Source of the DNA: JAICSD01 sp035637115
Lineage (GTDB): Bacteria > Acidobacteriota > Vicinamibacteria > Vicinamibacterales > 2-12-FULL-66-21
Assembly: GCA_035637115.1 (NCBI GenBank)
Contig: DASPXV010000048.1
Coordinates: forward strand, 1 to 12,216
Reading direction: 5' to 3'
DNA: 12,216 bases
Shown: in pieces, positions 1-6,751 of the stretch
How the letters are laid out: each line of letters begins with the position of its first letter
How positions within the stretch are numbered: position 1 is the first letter of the stretch
The notes under the pieces: model-generated
Databases searched by the model: none
What the model was told of the DNA's origin: nothing
Seen by the model: the letters and a program-made list of their open reading frames with translations, nothing else
Made by a program: the position numbers and the translations under genes

Positions 1-600
1 GTCCGCCGTAGCCTTGGCGGAGGCGGGAAGTTCGACGCCGCAATCGACCGCGCGGTGCGCGAGGTGCTCGACGTCGAGCCGCGTGCGGATCTGCGCGAAC
101 GCGTATTGCGGCGGATTGAGGCAGGTGGCGGTTCCAGTGCCTTAGTGGCTTCCGCCTTCAGGCGGAAGATCCTCTGGAGCGTCGTCCCGCTCGCGGCAAC
201 TGCGGTCCTCATCGTCGCGCTTCTTCCGTCGAAAGCGCCCGTATCGCCGCCGGATACGGCGCGTGTCGCCGGCATCGAAACGCGGGGAACGCCGGCGAAT
301 CCATCATCAGCGAGCGTCAGCATGCCGAGGGCTGCGCGAGCGAGCGCGCCGTCGCATGCCGTCAGATCGAGACGCGCTGCGCGGACGCCGCACGCGGCGG
401 AGCGCGTCGTAATCGCCGCGACGGTCGATCCCGCGACGGGCGCGATGAGCCATATTGCGCCGCTCGAGACGATCACGCCGATCGAAGTTGCGCCGATGGC
501 GCGGCACGTTATTGCGCCCGCGGAAATCGCGGTGCGTCCGTTGGACCCGATAGCCGAGGTGCAGGTCGCACCGTTGAATCCGCCCGCGCGGCGGAATTGA
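1..600 (+). CDS. Single-pass membrane protein, 3' part (5' truncated by window edge)
   Basis: The frame is open from base 1 to the TGA at 598-600, so the real start lies outside the window. A GTG at 55 is possible, but the preceding 18 codons read as normal protein (FDAAIDRAVREVLDVEP). The visible 199 residues hold an amphipathic charged N-terminal part (AIDRAVREVL...DLRERVLRRIEAG), one hydrophobic segment at about residues 57-76 (ILWSVVPLAATAVLIVALL), and a long Ala/Pro/Arg-rich extracytoplasmic tail. The tail ends in imperfect repeats of the form I-x-V-x-P-L/M. This layout resembles small membrane proteins found next to ECF sigma factor genes in Acidobacteria, so an anti-sigma-like role is possible. 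No zinc-finger or other recognisable anti-sigma motif is visible. The downstream gene follows after 7 bases, so the two are probably co-transcribed. The function is unknown; that it is a real gene is fairly sure. Confidence 0.72.
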   Translation, partial: VRRSLGGGGKFDAAIDRAVREVLDVEPRADLRERVLRRIEAGGGSSALVASAFRRKILWSVVPLAATAVLIVALLPSKAPVSPPDTARVAGIETRGTPANPSSASVSMPRAARASAPSHAVRSRRAARTPHAAERVVIAATVDPATGAMSHIAPLETITPIEVAPMARHVIAPAEIAVRPLDPIAEVQVAPLNPPARRN

Positions 601-607
601 GGAGCGT

Positions 608-1192
608 ATGTTGAAGAAGGTTGTAAGCGTGATGTTCGCCGTGGCGTTCAGCGCAGCGGCCGTGGGCGCGCAGACTACGCCGGGGGCCGCCGCGCAGAAG
701 CCCGGGGAGACGAAACAGAAGCCAGCCGCGGCCGCCGTCAAGGCGGCGCCGGCGCCGCCGGCGCAGCCGTTCAACATCCGTATCGAAGTATCGATCACGG
801 ATCAAACCGGCACCAACCAGCCGGCCAAGAAGGTCGTATCGATGATCGCGAGCGACCGCCAGAACACCAATATCCGGAGCAGCGCCAGCGTCCCCGTCAA
901 GATGCCCGGCAGCCCCGCGAGCTATAACTACCGCACCGTCACGATCAACGTGGATGCCCGTCCGTCAATCCTCGTGAAGGAGCCCGGCAGCAAGGTGCTC
1001 GTCAACCTCGGGCTCGAATACATGCCAAAGGCGGTCGGCAATCAGGAAGAGATCGAGCCAGGCATGGCATCACTCAGCCAGCGACTTGCGCTGATCCTCG
1101 AGTCCGGCAAACCAATGGTCGTCTCACAGGCGGCAGACCCGGTGTCGGACCGCAAGATCACGGTCGAAGTCACCGCAACGATCCTGAAGTAA
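608..1192 (+). CDS. Secreted hypothetical protein with signal peptide and beta-rich domain
   Basis: A protein of 194 residues. The start ATG is preceded by GAGGAG (599-604), which overlaps the stop codon of the gene before, so the two are probably translationally coupled. Residues 1-21 form a signal peptide: a Lys-Lys N-terminus, a hydrophobic core (VVSVMFAVAFSAAAVG) and likely cleavage after VGA. Residues 22-52 are a Lys/Ala/Pro-rich linker. From about residue 54 the sequence alternates like beta strands (FNIRIEVSITDQTG, KKVVSMIASDRQ, YRTVTINVDARPSI, KITVEVTATILK). The product is therefore expected in the periplasm or outside the cell. No enzyme motif or cysteine is visible. Its link to the upstream membrane protein suggests an envelope or signalling pair. 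The 3' end overlaps the convergent glycerate kinase gene by 23 bases, so no separate terminator fits between them. I do not recognise a named family. Confidence 0.8.
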   Translation: MLKKVVSVMFAVAFSAAAVGAQTTPGAAAQKPGETKQKPAAAAVKAAPAPPAQPFNIRIEVSITDQTGTNQPAKKVVSMIASDRQNTNIRSSASVPVKMPGSPASYNYRTVTINVDARPSILVKEPGSKVLVNLGLEYMPKAVGNQEEIEPGMASLSQRLALILESGKPMVVSQAADPVSDRKITVEVTATILK

Positions 1193-2300
1193 GCACGATC
1201 TGCAGGTCGCCGACGTTCGTCTGCGTCGGCCCGGTGACAATCAAATCGTCGAGTTCTTTGAACAACGAATACGTATCGTGGGCCTGGAGCGCGCGTGCCG
1301 CGTCCAGGCCCTTATTGCGCGCGCGAGCGATCGTCGTTGAATCGGCGATTGCACCGGCGGCATCGGTCGGGCCATCGATTCCATCGGTGCCGACGCTCGC
1401 CAGCACGTAGTTGGTCAATCCCTCGAGATGGGCGGCGGCGGCAAGCGCGAACTCCTGGTTCCGCCCGCCCCGGCCGTAATTCCCCTCCATCGGCAGCTTC
1501 ACGGTCGTCTCTCCGGACGCGATGATGCATAGCGGCCCCGCCGCCTTCCTTGCGGCCGCGGCGGCATGCGCGGCGAATGATGCGGCCGCGTCGCGCGCTT
1601 CTCCCAGCACCGGCGGCTCGATCACGTCGACCGCGTAACCAAGCCGCTCCGCCGCCTCACGAGCGCCCTTCATTGCATCGCGGCGCGAGCCGGCAAGGAT
1701 GAACTGCGCGTCTACGGATGCGGAAGGATCGACGGCGGTGGGCCCGGAGCCGATCACGGCCGGGTCGTCCTCGATCGGTGCGTGCACGTCAGAGATCGCG
1801 AACGTGACCGACCGCCCCGCGCGTACGGCGAGCTGCCCGCCTTTGATTGCAGACAGGCGCTTGCGGATCGCGTTCATCTCCGCGATTGGCAGTCCGCTCC
1901 GAAGCAGCCGTCGAGTGACCTCGATCTTCTCTTCCAGCGTCACTCCCTCTGCGGGCGCGGCAAGCATCGCCGACGCGCCGCCGGACAGCAGTACGACGAG
2001 GGTTTCCCCGCGCTCGCGATTGGCATCCGCCAGGCTCAACGCACGGGCTCCGGACGCGAAGCTCTCTGCATCCGGCAGGGGATGCCCTCCGCGCGCCACC
2101 AAAAGCTCCCGCGTGCGCGCGCCGTAGCGCGCCATGAACGCGTCGGCCATCCGCTGCGCGGCCTTACCGGCGGCGATGACGTTGAAGATTTCCGGGCCTG
2201 AAAATGGATGCGCGGCGAGCGCGCGCGTGAGGAGCGTGGCGGAATCGCAGGCGTCGAGCGCCGCGTGAAGAATAATCCGAAGATCGTCGAGAAGGGTCAG
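1170..2300 (-). CDS. gckA: Class II glycerate kinase (glycerate 2-kinase, DUF4147/MOFRL family), CTG start proposed
   Basis: ATP-dependent phosphorylation of D-glycerate, typically to 2-phosphoglycerate, in serine/glyoxylate or sugar-acid breakdown; cytoplasmic. With a CTG start at 2300 the protein has 376 residues. Family motifs in order: VIAAGKAA (41-48, with the lysine expected at the active site), GGHPLPD (71-77), LSGGASAML (105-113), NAIRKRLSAIKGG (143-155), SDV (170-172), GSGPT (184-188), SGETT (262-266), GRGGRNQEF (276-284), GTDGIDGPTDAAGA (304-317) and TGPTQTNVGDL (356-366). The first in-frame ATG is at 2150, after the VIAAGKAA motif. No ATG, GTG or TTG occurs between there and the in-frame stop at 2346-2348. 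The CTG at 2298-2300 overlaps the upstream gene's TGA (CTGA), which suggests coupling. About 50 residues usual for the family are missing between GSGPT and AGSRRDA. If 2150 were used, the nucleotide or substrate site would be cut. Family call sure; start less so. Confidence 0.9.
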   Translation of the reverse strand: MTLLDDLRIILHAALDACDSATLLTRALAAHPFSGPEIFNVIAAGKAAQRMADAFMARYGARTRELLVARGGHPLPDAESFASGARALSLADANRERGETLVVLLSGGASAMLAAPAEGVTLEEKIEVTRRLLRSGLPIAEMNAIRKRLSAIKGGQLAVRAGRSVTFAISDVHAPIEDDPAVIGSGPTAVDPSASVDAQFILAGSRRDAMKGAREAAERLGYAVDVIEPPVLGEARDAAASFAAHAAAAARKAAGPLCIIASGETTVKLPMEGNYGRGGRNQEFALAAAAHLEGLTNYVLASVGTDGIDGPTDAAGAIADSTTIARARNKGLDAARALQAHDTYSLFKELDDLIVTGPTQTNVGDLQIVLTSGSLR

Positions 2301-2578
2301 TGATAGTTCTTCGGATCCGACCAGCCGGACAGGTTCGTCACGACGTCAAACTTCCGAAGCAGCGTGCTCATCACCTTGTCCGCGTCGTCTTTCGCGCAAA
2401 GGTGTTCGAGCTGATTCAAGATGCGCGCGATCGCGCCGTCGGCGTCGGTGATCGCTCTTTCGGAGTAGTACTCGCGCTGGAGCGCCAAGCACTCACGGTG
2501 CTTGAGGAACTCCTCGCGATAGAAGTCGGCCAGAACAGGAGCGCTCGAAATCCCAACCGGGCTGACAAAGCGTGCCAT
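2297..2578 (-). CDS. Small conserved-looking protein of unknown function (93 residues)
   Basis: Unrecognised soluble protein, probably alpha-helical: residues 14-85 are rich in charged and leucine residues (LADFYREEFLKHRECLAL, AIARILNQLEHLCAKDDADK), with no signal peptide or membrane segment. Two cysteines and three histidines are present but not in a metal-site pattern. I chose ATG 2578 rather than ATG 2599 because GAGGAG (2583-2588) lies 4 bases before 2578, while nothing resembling a ribosome site precedes 2599. The longer form would add only seven residues. A sigma-70-like promoter at 2618-2647 would start transcription near 2611. The stop codon overlaps the proposed CTG start of the glycerate kinase, so the two form an operon and may be coupled in translation. 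That context suggests, but does not show, a role linked to glycerate or sugar-acid metabolism. Confidence 0.68.
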   Translation of the reverse strand: MARFVSPVGISSAPVLADFYREEFLKHRECLALQREYYSERAITDADGAIARILNQLEHLCAKDDADKVMSTLLRKFDVVTNLSGWSDPKNYH

Positions 2579-2582
2579 GCGA

Positions 2583-2588
2583 CTCCTC
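2583..2588 (-). promoter_or_regulatory. Ribosome binding site GAGGAG deciding the start at 2578
   Basis: On the - strand GAGGAG is followed by TCGC and then the ATG at 2578. This places the start of the small protein seven codons inside the longest open frame. Confidence 0.7.
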
Positions 2589-2617
2589 GCCTGGGACATA
2601 TGCTGACGGATAGATCG

Positions 2618-2647
2618 AGTCTAGACGCGCATCCGGGTTCGTGTCAA
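2618..2647 (-). promoter_or_regulatory. Sigma-70-type promoter for the small protein / glycerate kinase operon
   Basis: On the - strand a perfect -35 box TTGACA (2642-2647) is followed after 18 bases by TAGACT (2618-2623), a 4/6 match to the -10 consensus. The predicted transcript starts near 2611, about 33 bases before the ATG at 2578. It lies in the 84-base gap between the ftsX stop codon and this start. It gives the operon its own promoter, independent of read-through from ftsX. Confidence 0.6.
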
Positions 2648-2662
2648 CGGATCGGTAAAAGC

Positions 2663-3553
2663 TCAGCGGACCGCTCGCGCGACCACGAAGCCACCCAGGC
2701 ACCCAAGGGCCATCCCGCCGACGACGAGCAGCAGCAGGATTTGCGTAGGCACGAATGCGACGCCGGTGAGTCCCACCGCGTCGGCCAGGAAGGCGCCATA
2801 GCGGGCGCGGATCGCCGCAAATGTCGCGAGCAATAGGGCTACGGCGACGACGGCCCCCATGCCCCCTTGTATCAATCCCTCCGCAATGAATGGCCCGCGG
2901 ATGTAGGCAAAGGGAGCGCCGACCAGCTGCATGATTTCAATTTCGTTACGGCGCGCCATGGCGGTCAGCCGGACAACGTTGGCGACCGTCATGGCGCTGG
3001 CGAGCGCCATCAGCAGCACGATGAGGAGACCGACCCCGCGGATCGCGCGGATCGTGGAACTTAACCGCGCAATCCAGGTGCGGTCGTAGCGGACGTCCGC
3101 GACACCCGCGACACCGTTGAGCGTCGCGGCCATGTTCTCGACCGCGCCGGGGGAGGACTGCGCCTGCGGGTTGAGACGGACCGCGAAGGACGCAGGGAAT
3201 GGATTTCGCTCCAGGCTGGCCGCGGCGGCCGCGAGATCCGGAAAGTCGCGCGCGAATTCTTTCTTCGCCTCGTCCTTCGAATAGAACTGCACGCTCGCGG
3301 TGAGACCGCTCTTCGTAATCAGGTCATTTACGACCGCGACCTGGTCGGGCTGCACGTCATCGCGGAGGTAGACGGCGAGCTCCGCGGCGTCCGTCCACCT
3401 GCCGACCACGCGCTCGATGTTCGCATTCACCATCAGGAAGAAGCCGAGGACGAAGAGTCCGGCTGCGATGGTCAGCATCGAGAGCACCGCCGCACGGCGG
3501 CTGCGCCAGAGGCTCTCGCCGGCTTCGCTGAAGAAGTACGAGAGCGCGCGCAT
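2663..3553 (-). CDS. ftsX: Cell division ABC transporter permease FtsX
   Basis: Integral inner-membrane partner of FtsE. FtsEX is not a classical transporter: it passes FtsE ATP hydrolysis across the membrane to control septal peptidoglycan hydrolases. The protein has 296 residues, close to the usual length. The topology is typical: a cytoplasmic N-terminus, TM1 (about 24-43), a large periplasmic loop (about 45-172) with the signalling domain, TM2 (174-195), the conserved segment RRNEIEIMQLVGAPFAYIRG (201-220) followed by PFIAEGLIQG, TM3 (about 226-248) and TM4 (about 272-293). The ATG overlaps the FtsE stop by one base (TGATG), and a strong GGAGGT ribosome site lies 6 bases upstream (3560-3565) inside ftsE. 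All features are normal for the family. It is the last gene of the gatB-ftsE-ftsX run. Confidence 0.96.
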   Translation of the reverse strand: MRALSYFFSEAGESLWRSRRAAVLSMLTIAAGLFVLGFFLMVNANIERVVGRWTDAAELAVYLRDDVQPDQVAVVNDLITKSGLTASVQFYSKDEAKKEFARDFPDLAAAAASLERNPFPASFAVRLNPQAQSSPGAVENMAATLNGVAGVADVRYDRTWIARLSSTIRAIRGVGLLIVLLMALASAMTVANVVRLTAMARRNEIEIMQLVGAPFAYIRGPFIAEGLIQGGMGAVVAVALLLATFAAIRARYGAFLADAVGLTGVAFVPTQILLLLVVGGMALGCLGGFVVARAVR

Positions 3554-4212
3554 CAGGCGACCTCCACGACACTGCCGCGATCGAGCGTGAGCGTGCGGCG
3601 TCCCACCCGGCGAATCAGTTCGCGATCGTGCGTCGCGACGAGGACCGTCGTCCCGCGCGCGTTGATCTCGCGAAAGAGATTCATGATTTCGAGCGAAAGG
3701 TCGGGATCGAGGTTACCGGTGGGCTCGTCTGCGAGGATGATCACCGGATCGTTGACGAGGGCGCGGGCGATCGCGATGCGCTGCTGCTCGCCGCCGGACA
3801 GCTCCAGCGGGAACGCGTTCATGCGGTGCTGAAGGCCGACCCATTTGAGCACTTGGAACGTCCGCCGCTGCTGTTGCGAGGCCGCCATCCCGAGCACGCG
3901 CGGCACGAACGCGACGTTGTCGAGCACGGTCTTATTGGGCAGCAGCTTGAAATCCTGGAACACGAATCCGATCGAGCGGCGATAGGCCTGCACCTGGCGC
4001 CGCGACAGTCGCGCGAGATCGCGTCCGCCGACGAGCAGCCGCCCTTCCGTGGGAATGTCTTCGCGCAGCAGCAATCGGAGCAGCGTCGACTTGCCGGCGC
4101 CGCTCGGGCCGGTCAGGAAAACGAACTCTCCCTTGTCGATGCGCAACGACAGTTCGCGCAAGGCATACACGCCGCGCGCGTACATCTTGGAAACGTTCTG
4201 CGCTTCGATCAC
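3553..4212 (-). CDS. ftsE: Cell division ATP-binding protein FtsE
   Basis: Cytoplasmic ABC ATPase that drives FtsX; it is expected to be recruited to the divisome through FtsZ. The protein has 219 residues, standard length. Visible motifs: Walker A GPSGAGKST (35-43), Q-loop glutamine 86 in FVFQDFKLLPNKTVLDNV, ABC signature LSGGEQQR (138-145), Walker B VIILADEPTGNLDP (157-170) and H-loop THD (His195). The start is GTG at 4210-4212, which overlaps the gatB TGA in a GTGA junction, so translation is probably coupled to gatB. A weak GGTGA lies 5 bases upstream. All catalytic residues are intact. The sequence LLPNKTVLDNVAF separates FtsE from the related LolD exporters, and the adjacent ftsX confirms the call. 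Confidence 0.96.
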   Translation of the reverse strand: MIEAQNVSKMYARGVYALRELSLRIDKGEFVFLTGPSGAGKSTLLRLLLREDIPTEGRLLVGGRDLARLSRRQVQAYRRSIGFVFQDFKLLPNKTVLDNVAFVPRVLGMAASQQQRRTFQVLKWVGLQHRMNAFPLELSGGEQQRIAIARALVNDPVIILADEPTGNLDPDLSLEIMNLFREINARGTTVLVATHDRELIRRVGRRTLTLDRGSVVEVA

Positions 4213-5666
4213 GGTTTCACCGCCGGCATGCCGAGCACGCGGCGCACGCTTTCGTTGACACGTGCCGGATCGGCCTTCCCCGCCGTGGCCTTCATGACCT
4301 GCCCGACCAGGAACCCGAACGTCTTGATCTTGCCCGCGCGATACTCCGCGACCGTTGCTGCGTGCCCTTCGAGGACGTCGACGACGATTTTGTCGATCGC
4401 GTCCTGGTCGTCGATCTTCGCGAGACCTTCGGCGCTGACAATGTCAGCTGCGCGGCGGCCGGAGCCGTACATTTTCTCGAACACGTCCTTGGCGATGGGC
4501 CCGGTGATCGTGCCTTTGTCAACGAGCGCGATCAGCTCCCCCAGCGCGTCCGCTTCGAGCGGGACGCGCTCGATCGGATCGCGGGTTTCATTCAGTTTCC
4601 GCGTGAGCTCTCCCATGACCCAGTTGCTTGCGGCCTTTGGATTGCCGCTGGCGGCTGCGACCCGCTCGAAATAGTCGGCGAGTGCCATCGACTGCGTCAG
4701 CACACCCGCGTCGTACTCGGGAAGCTTGTATTCGGCGACGAAGCGCGTGCGCCGCGCGCCGGGCAGCTCGGGCAGCGTCCTGCGGATCTGTTCGACCCAC
4801 GCAACGTCCAGCACCAGCGGCGGAAGATCCGGCTCGGGGAAGTAACGATAGTCGTCCGCTTCTTCCTTCGTGCGCATGACGGTGGTGCGTCCCGACGCCG
4901 GATCGTAGAGCCGTGTCTCCTGCACGATGCGCGTGCCGTCCTGCCGCGCCTTGACGTGCCGGTCGATCTCGAACTCGATCGCGCGCTGGACGTGGCGGAA
5001 GGAGTTGAGGTTCTTCAGCTCTGTCTTCACGCCGAAGGCCAACTCGCCGGCGGGGCGTACCGAGACGTTCGCGTCGCAGCGCAGGCTGCCCTCTTCCATG
5101 TTTCCGTCGTTAACACCCAGCGCCACGAGGACTTCGCGCACGCGGCTGAACGCCTGCGCCGCGTCGGCGGCGGACCGCAGGTCGGGCTCGGTGACGATTT
5201 CGATCAGCGGCACGCCGCTGCGATTGAAATCGAGGTGCGTCCAGCGCGATGCGTCCGCCTGGACGTCGTGCAGCGACTTGCCCGCGTCCTCCTCCAGGTG
5301 GATGCGCGTGATGCCGACGCGCACCGTCCGGCCGTCGGCGCTGAAGGAGATCTCCCCGTCCGTCGCGAGCGGCCGATCGTACTGGGAGATCTGGTAGCCC
5401 TTCGGAAGGTCCGGATAGAAATAGTTTTTGCGCGCGAAGATGGATTCGGTGTGGACGCGGCAGCCGAGCGCAAGGGCGGCGCGCGTTGCGAGCTCCACGG
5501 CCCGCCCGTTCAGCACCGGCAGCGCACCGGGAAGCCCGGCGCACACCGGGCACAGCGCGGTATTCGGCTCGGCGCCGAAGCGCGTAGAGCAGCCGCAGAA
5601 AATTTTGGTGGCGGTCAGCAGCTGCGCGTGGATTTCGAGTCCGATGACCGGTTCAAACGAGAGCAC
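4209..5666 (-). CDS. gatB: Aspartyl/glutamyl-tRNA(Asn/Gln) amidotransferase subunit B
   Basis: Subunit B of the GatCAB complex, which converts Glu-tRNA(Gln) to Gln-tRNA(Gln), and/or Asp-tRNA(Asn) to Asn-tRNA(Asn), by ATP-dependent amidation. GatB holds the kinase site and binds the tRNA. The protein has 485 residues, the usual size. Visible: N-terminal SFEPVIGLEIHAQL; zinc cysteines C24, C26, C39 and C42; DLPKGYQISQYDRPL; HLEEDAGKSLHD; LDFNRSGVPLIEIVTEPDL; GSLRCDANVSVRP; TELKNLNSFRHVQRAIEFEI; and DDYRYFPEPDLPPL. The C-terminal tail/YqeY-like domain ends with a conserved GFLVGQVMKAT stretch. The start is GTG at 5666; no good ribosome site precedes it, but the N-terminus matches the family exactly there. 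gatA and gatC are not in the window. The run continues straight into ftsE. Confidence 0.97.
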   Translation of the reverse strand: MLSFEPVIGLEIHAQLLTATKIFCGCSTRFGAEPNTALCPVCAGLPGALPVLNGRAVELATRAALALGCRVHTESIFARKNYFYPDLPKGYQISQYDRPLATDGEISFSADGRTVRVGITRIHLEEDAGKSLHDVQADASRWTHLDFNRSGVPLIEIVTEPDLRSAADAAQAFSRVREVLVALGVNDGNMEEGSLRCDANVSVRPAGELAFGVKTELKNLNSFRHVQRAIEFEIDRHVKARQDGTRIVQETRLYDPASGRTTVMRTKEEADDYRYFPEPDLPPLVLDVAWVEQIRRTLPELPGARRTRFVAEYKLPEYDAGVLTQSMALADYFERVAAASGNPKAASNWVMGELTRKLNETRDPIERVPLEADALGELIALVDKGTITGPIAKDVFEKMYGSGRRAADIVSAEGLAKIDDQDAIDKIVVDVLEGHAATVAEYRAGKIKTFGFLVGQVMKATAGKADPARVNESVRRVLGMPAVKP

Positions 5667-5674
5667 TGCCGCAG

Positions 5675-5680
5675 ATTGTA
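5675..5680 (-). promoter_or_regulatory. Possible -10 element for gatB (leaderless arrangement)
   Basis: TACAAT (5/6 of the -10 consensus) on the - strand lies 8 bases before the GTG start of gatB. No ribosome site lies between and no clear -35 box is upstream. Together this fits a leaderless transcript starting at or next to the start codon. Chance occurrence is possible, and gatB may also be read from the gene upstream, which ends 20 bases before it. Confidence 0.3.
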
Positions 5681-5686
5681 CACGGG

Positions 5687-6703
5687 CTAGCCCTGAACCA
5701 GGCGTTTGAACGTCGCGACCACGACGGGGTCGAACTGCGTGCCGGCGCAGCGTTCGAGCTCCAGCACCGCTTCGCGCGCGGTAATCGCGTCGCGGAACAC
5801 GCGCGGACGCGTCATGACGTCGAACGCATCGGCGACGCAGATGATCCGGGCACCGAGGGCCACGTCCGCCTCGTGGGATCCGTTGGGAAAGCCGAGGCCG
5901 TCCGGCCGCTCGTGCGCGTCCCGCACCAGCTCCGACGCAGCGGCGAGGTAGGGCACGCCGGCGATCAGCTCCGCGGCAATCTGCGGATGCTGCCGAATCA
6001 GGTCGAGCTCCTCGAGGGTGAGCGGCGCCGGCTTGCGCAGAACCGCTTCCGGCATCGCCAGCTTGCCAACGTCGTGCATCAACGCCGCGCGCTCGATCGC
6101 CTCCATTTCAGCCGCATCGAGCTTCATCGCGCACCCGACGCTCGCCGCCAGCGCCGCGACACGATAGGCGTGCGCGTACGCGTCCCGATCGGCAAGCGTG
6201 AGGACGGACAACAAGCCATCGAGCGCCGCGTCGGAGTCGATCGTCAGCGCCGACAAGGCGTCGGATAGCCGCTTGCGCTTGATCTCTACTTCGCGCTCGA
6301 GCGTCTCGCGCCAGCGGCGCGAATCCCACGCGGCCTTGTGCCACTCGAGACCGCGCGAGACCGACTCGCGCAGGCGATCGCGGCCAAACGGCTTGGTGAG
6401 GTAATCGATGACACCCTGGCGCAGGCTGGTGACCGCGGAACCGACGTCCTGCACGCCCGTCGCCATGATGACCGCCGTCTCGGGAGAATCGTGGCGGATC
6501 TGGTGCGCGAGCCACAGCCCGTCGTGCCCCGGCATTCTGATGTCGCACAGCGCCACGGCCGGCGCGCGATCGTGCACGCGCTGCAGCGCTTCCTCCGCAT
6601 TCGCGGCAGTGCGGACGTCAAAGCCGCCGCTCGCGAGCCAGCGCGCGATCAACTCGCGAACACCAATTTCGTCGTCTACGACCAATACCGAATCGGTGCG
6701 CAT
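5687..6703 (-). CDS. Response regulator: receiver fused to degenerate HD-GYP-like domain
   Basis: Cytoplasmic two-domain output protein of 338 residues. Receiver at 3-120: acid pair D10/D11, phospho-acceptor Asp54 in ALCDIRMPG, Thr82 and Lys104. A charged coiled-coil-like linker (about 121-155) follows, then an HD-GYP-like domain (about 165-335) related to c-di-GMP phosphodiesterases: H178, H210-D211 in ALMHDVGK, H239 in IRQHPQ, then AHERPDGLGFP at 263-273, VADAFDVMT (290-298) and GTQFDP. The usual HHExxDGxGYP motif is changed to AHE...GFP, losing one metal-ligand histidine. The catalytic state is therefore uncertain. I chose ATG 6703 because it begins right at the receiver fold and lies 38 bases below a predicted sigma-54 start point; ATG 6739 and longer forms add residues without domain support. 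gatB follows after 20 bases. Confidence 0.88.
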   Translation of the reverse strand: MRTDSVLVVDDEIGVRELIARWLASGGFDVRTAANAEEALQRVHDRAPAVALCDIRMPGHDGLWLAHQIRHDSPETAVIMATGVQDVGSAVTSLRQGVIDYLTKPFGRDRLRESVSRGLEWHKAAWDSRRWRETLEREVEIKRKRLSDALSALTIDSDAALDGLLSVLTLADRDAYAHAYRVAALAASVGCAMKLDAAEMEAIERAALMHDVGKLAMPEAVLRKPAPLTLEELDLIRQHPQIAAELIAGVPYLAAASELVRDAHERPDGLGFPNGSHEADVALGARIICVADAFDVMTRPRVFRDAITAREAVLELERCAGTQFDPVVVATFKRLVQG

Positions 6704-6751
6704 GCTCGCGCCCGGAACGGATTCGGCTGGATAGTCCATGTCGTCATGGAC

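Noticed and set aside
2663..2690. Short inverted repeat at the end of ftsX followed by a short T-run (CTTTT) on the - strand
   Set aside because: The stem would be only about 4 pairs with a 3-base loop, and it lies within the coding sequence, so it is too weak to call a terminator.
4362..5690. Long + strand open frame (442 codons) opposite gatB
   Set aside because: Antisense shadow of gatB; no domain or plausible protein pattern, and gatB is fully conserved.
5684..5693. Perfect 10-bp palindrome GGGCTAGCCC at the end of the HD-GYP-like gene
   Set aside because: It has no loop, so it cannot form a normal hairpin. It includes the stop codon, and 10-bp palindromes arise by chance in such GC-rich DNA.
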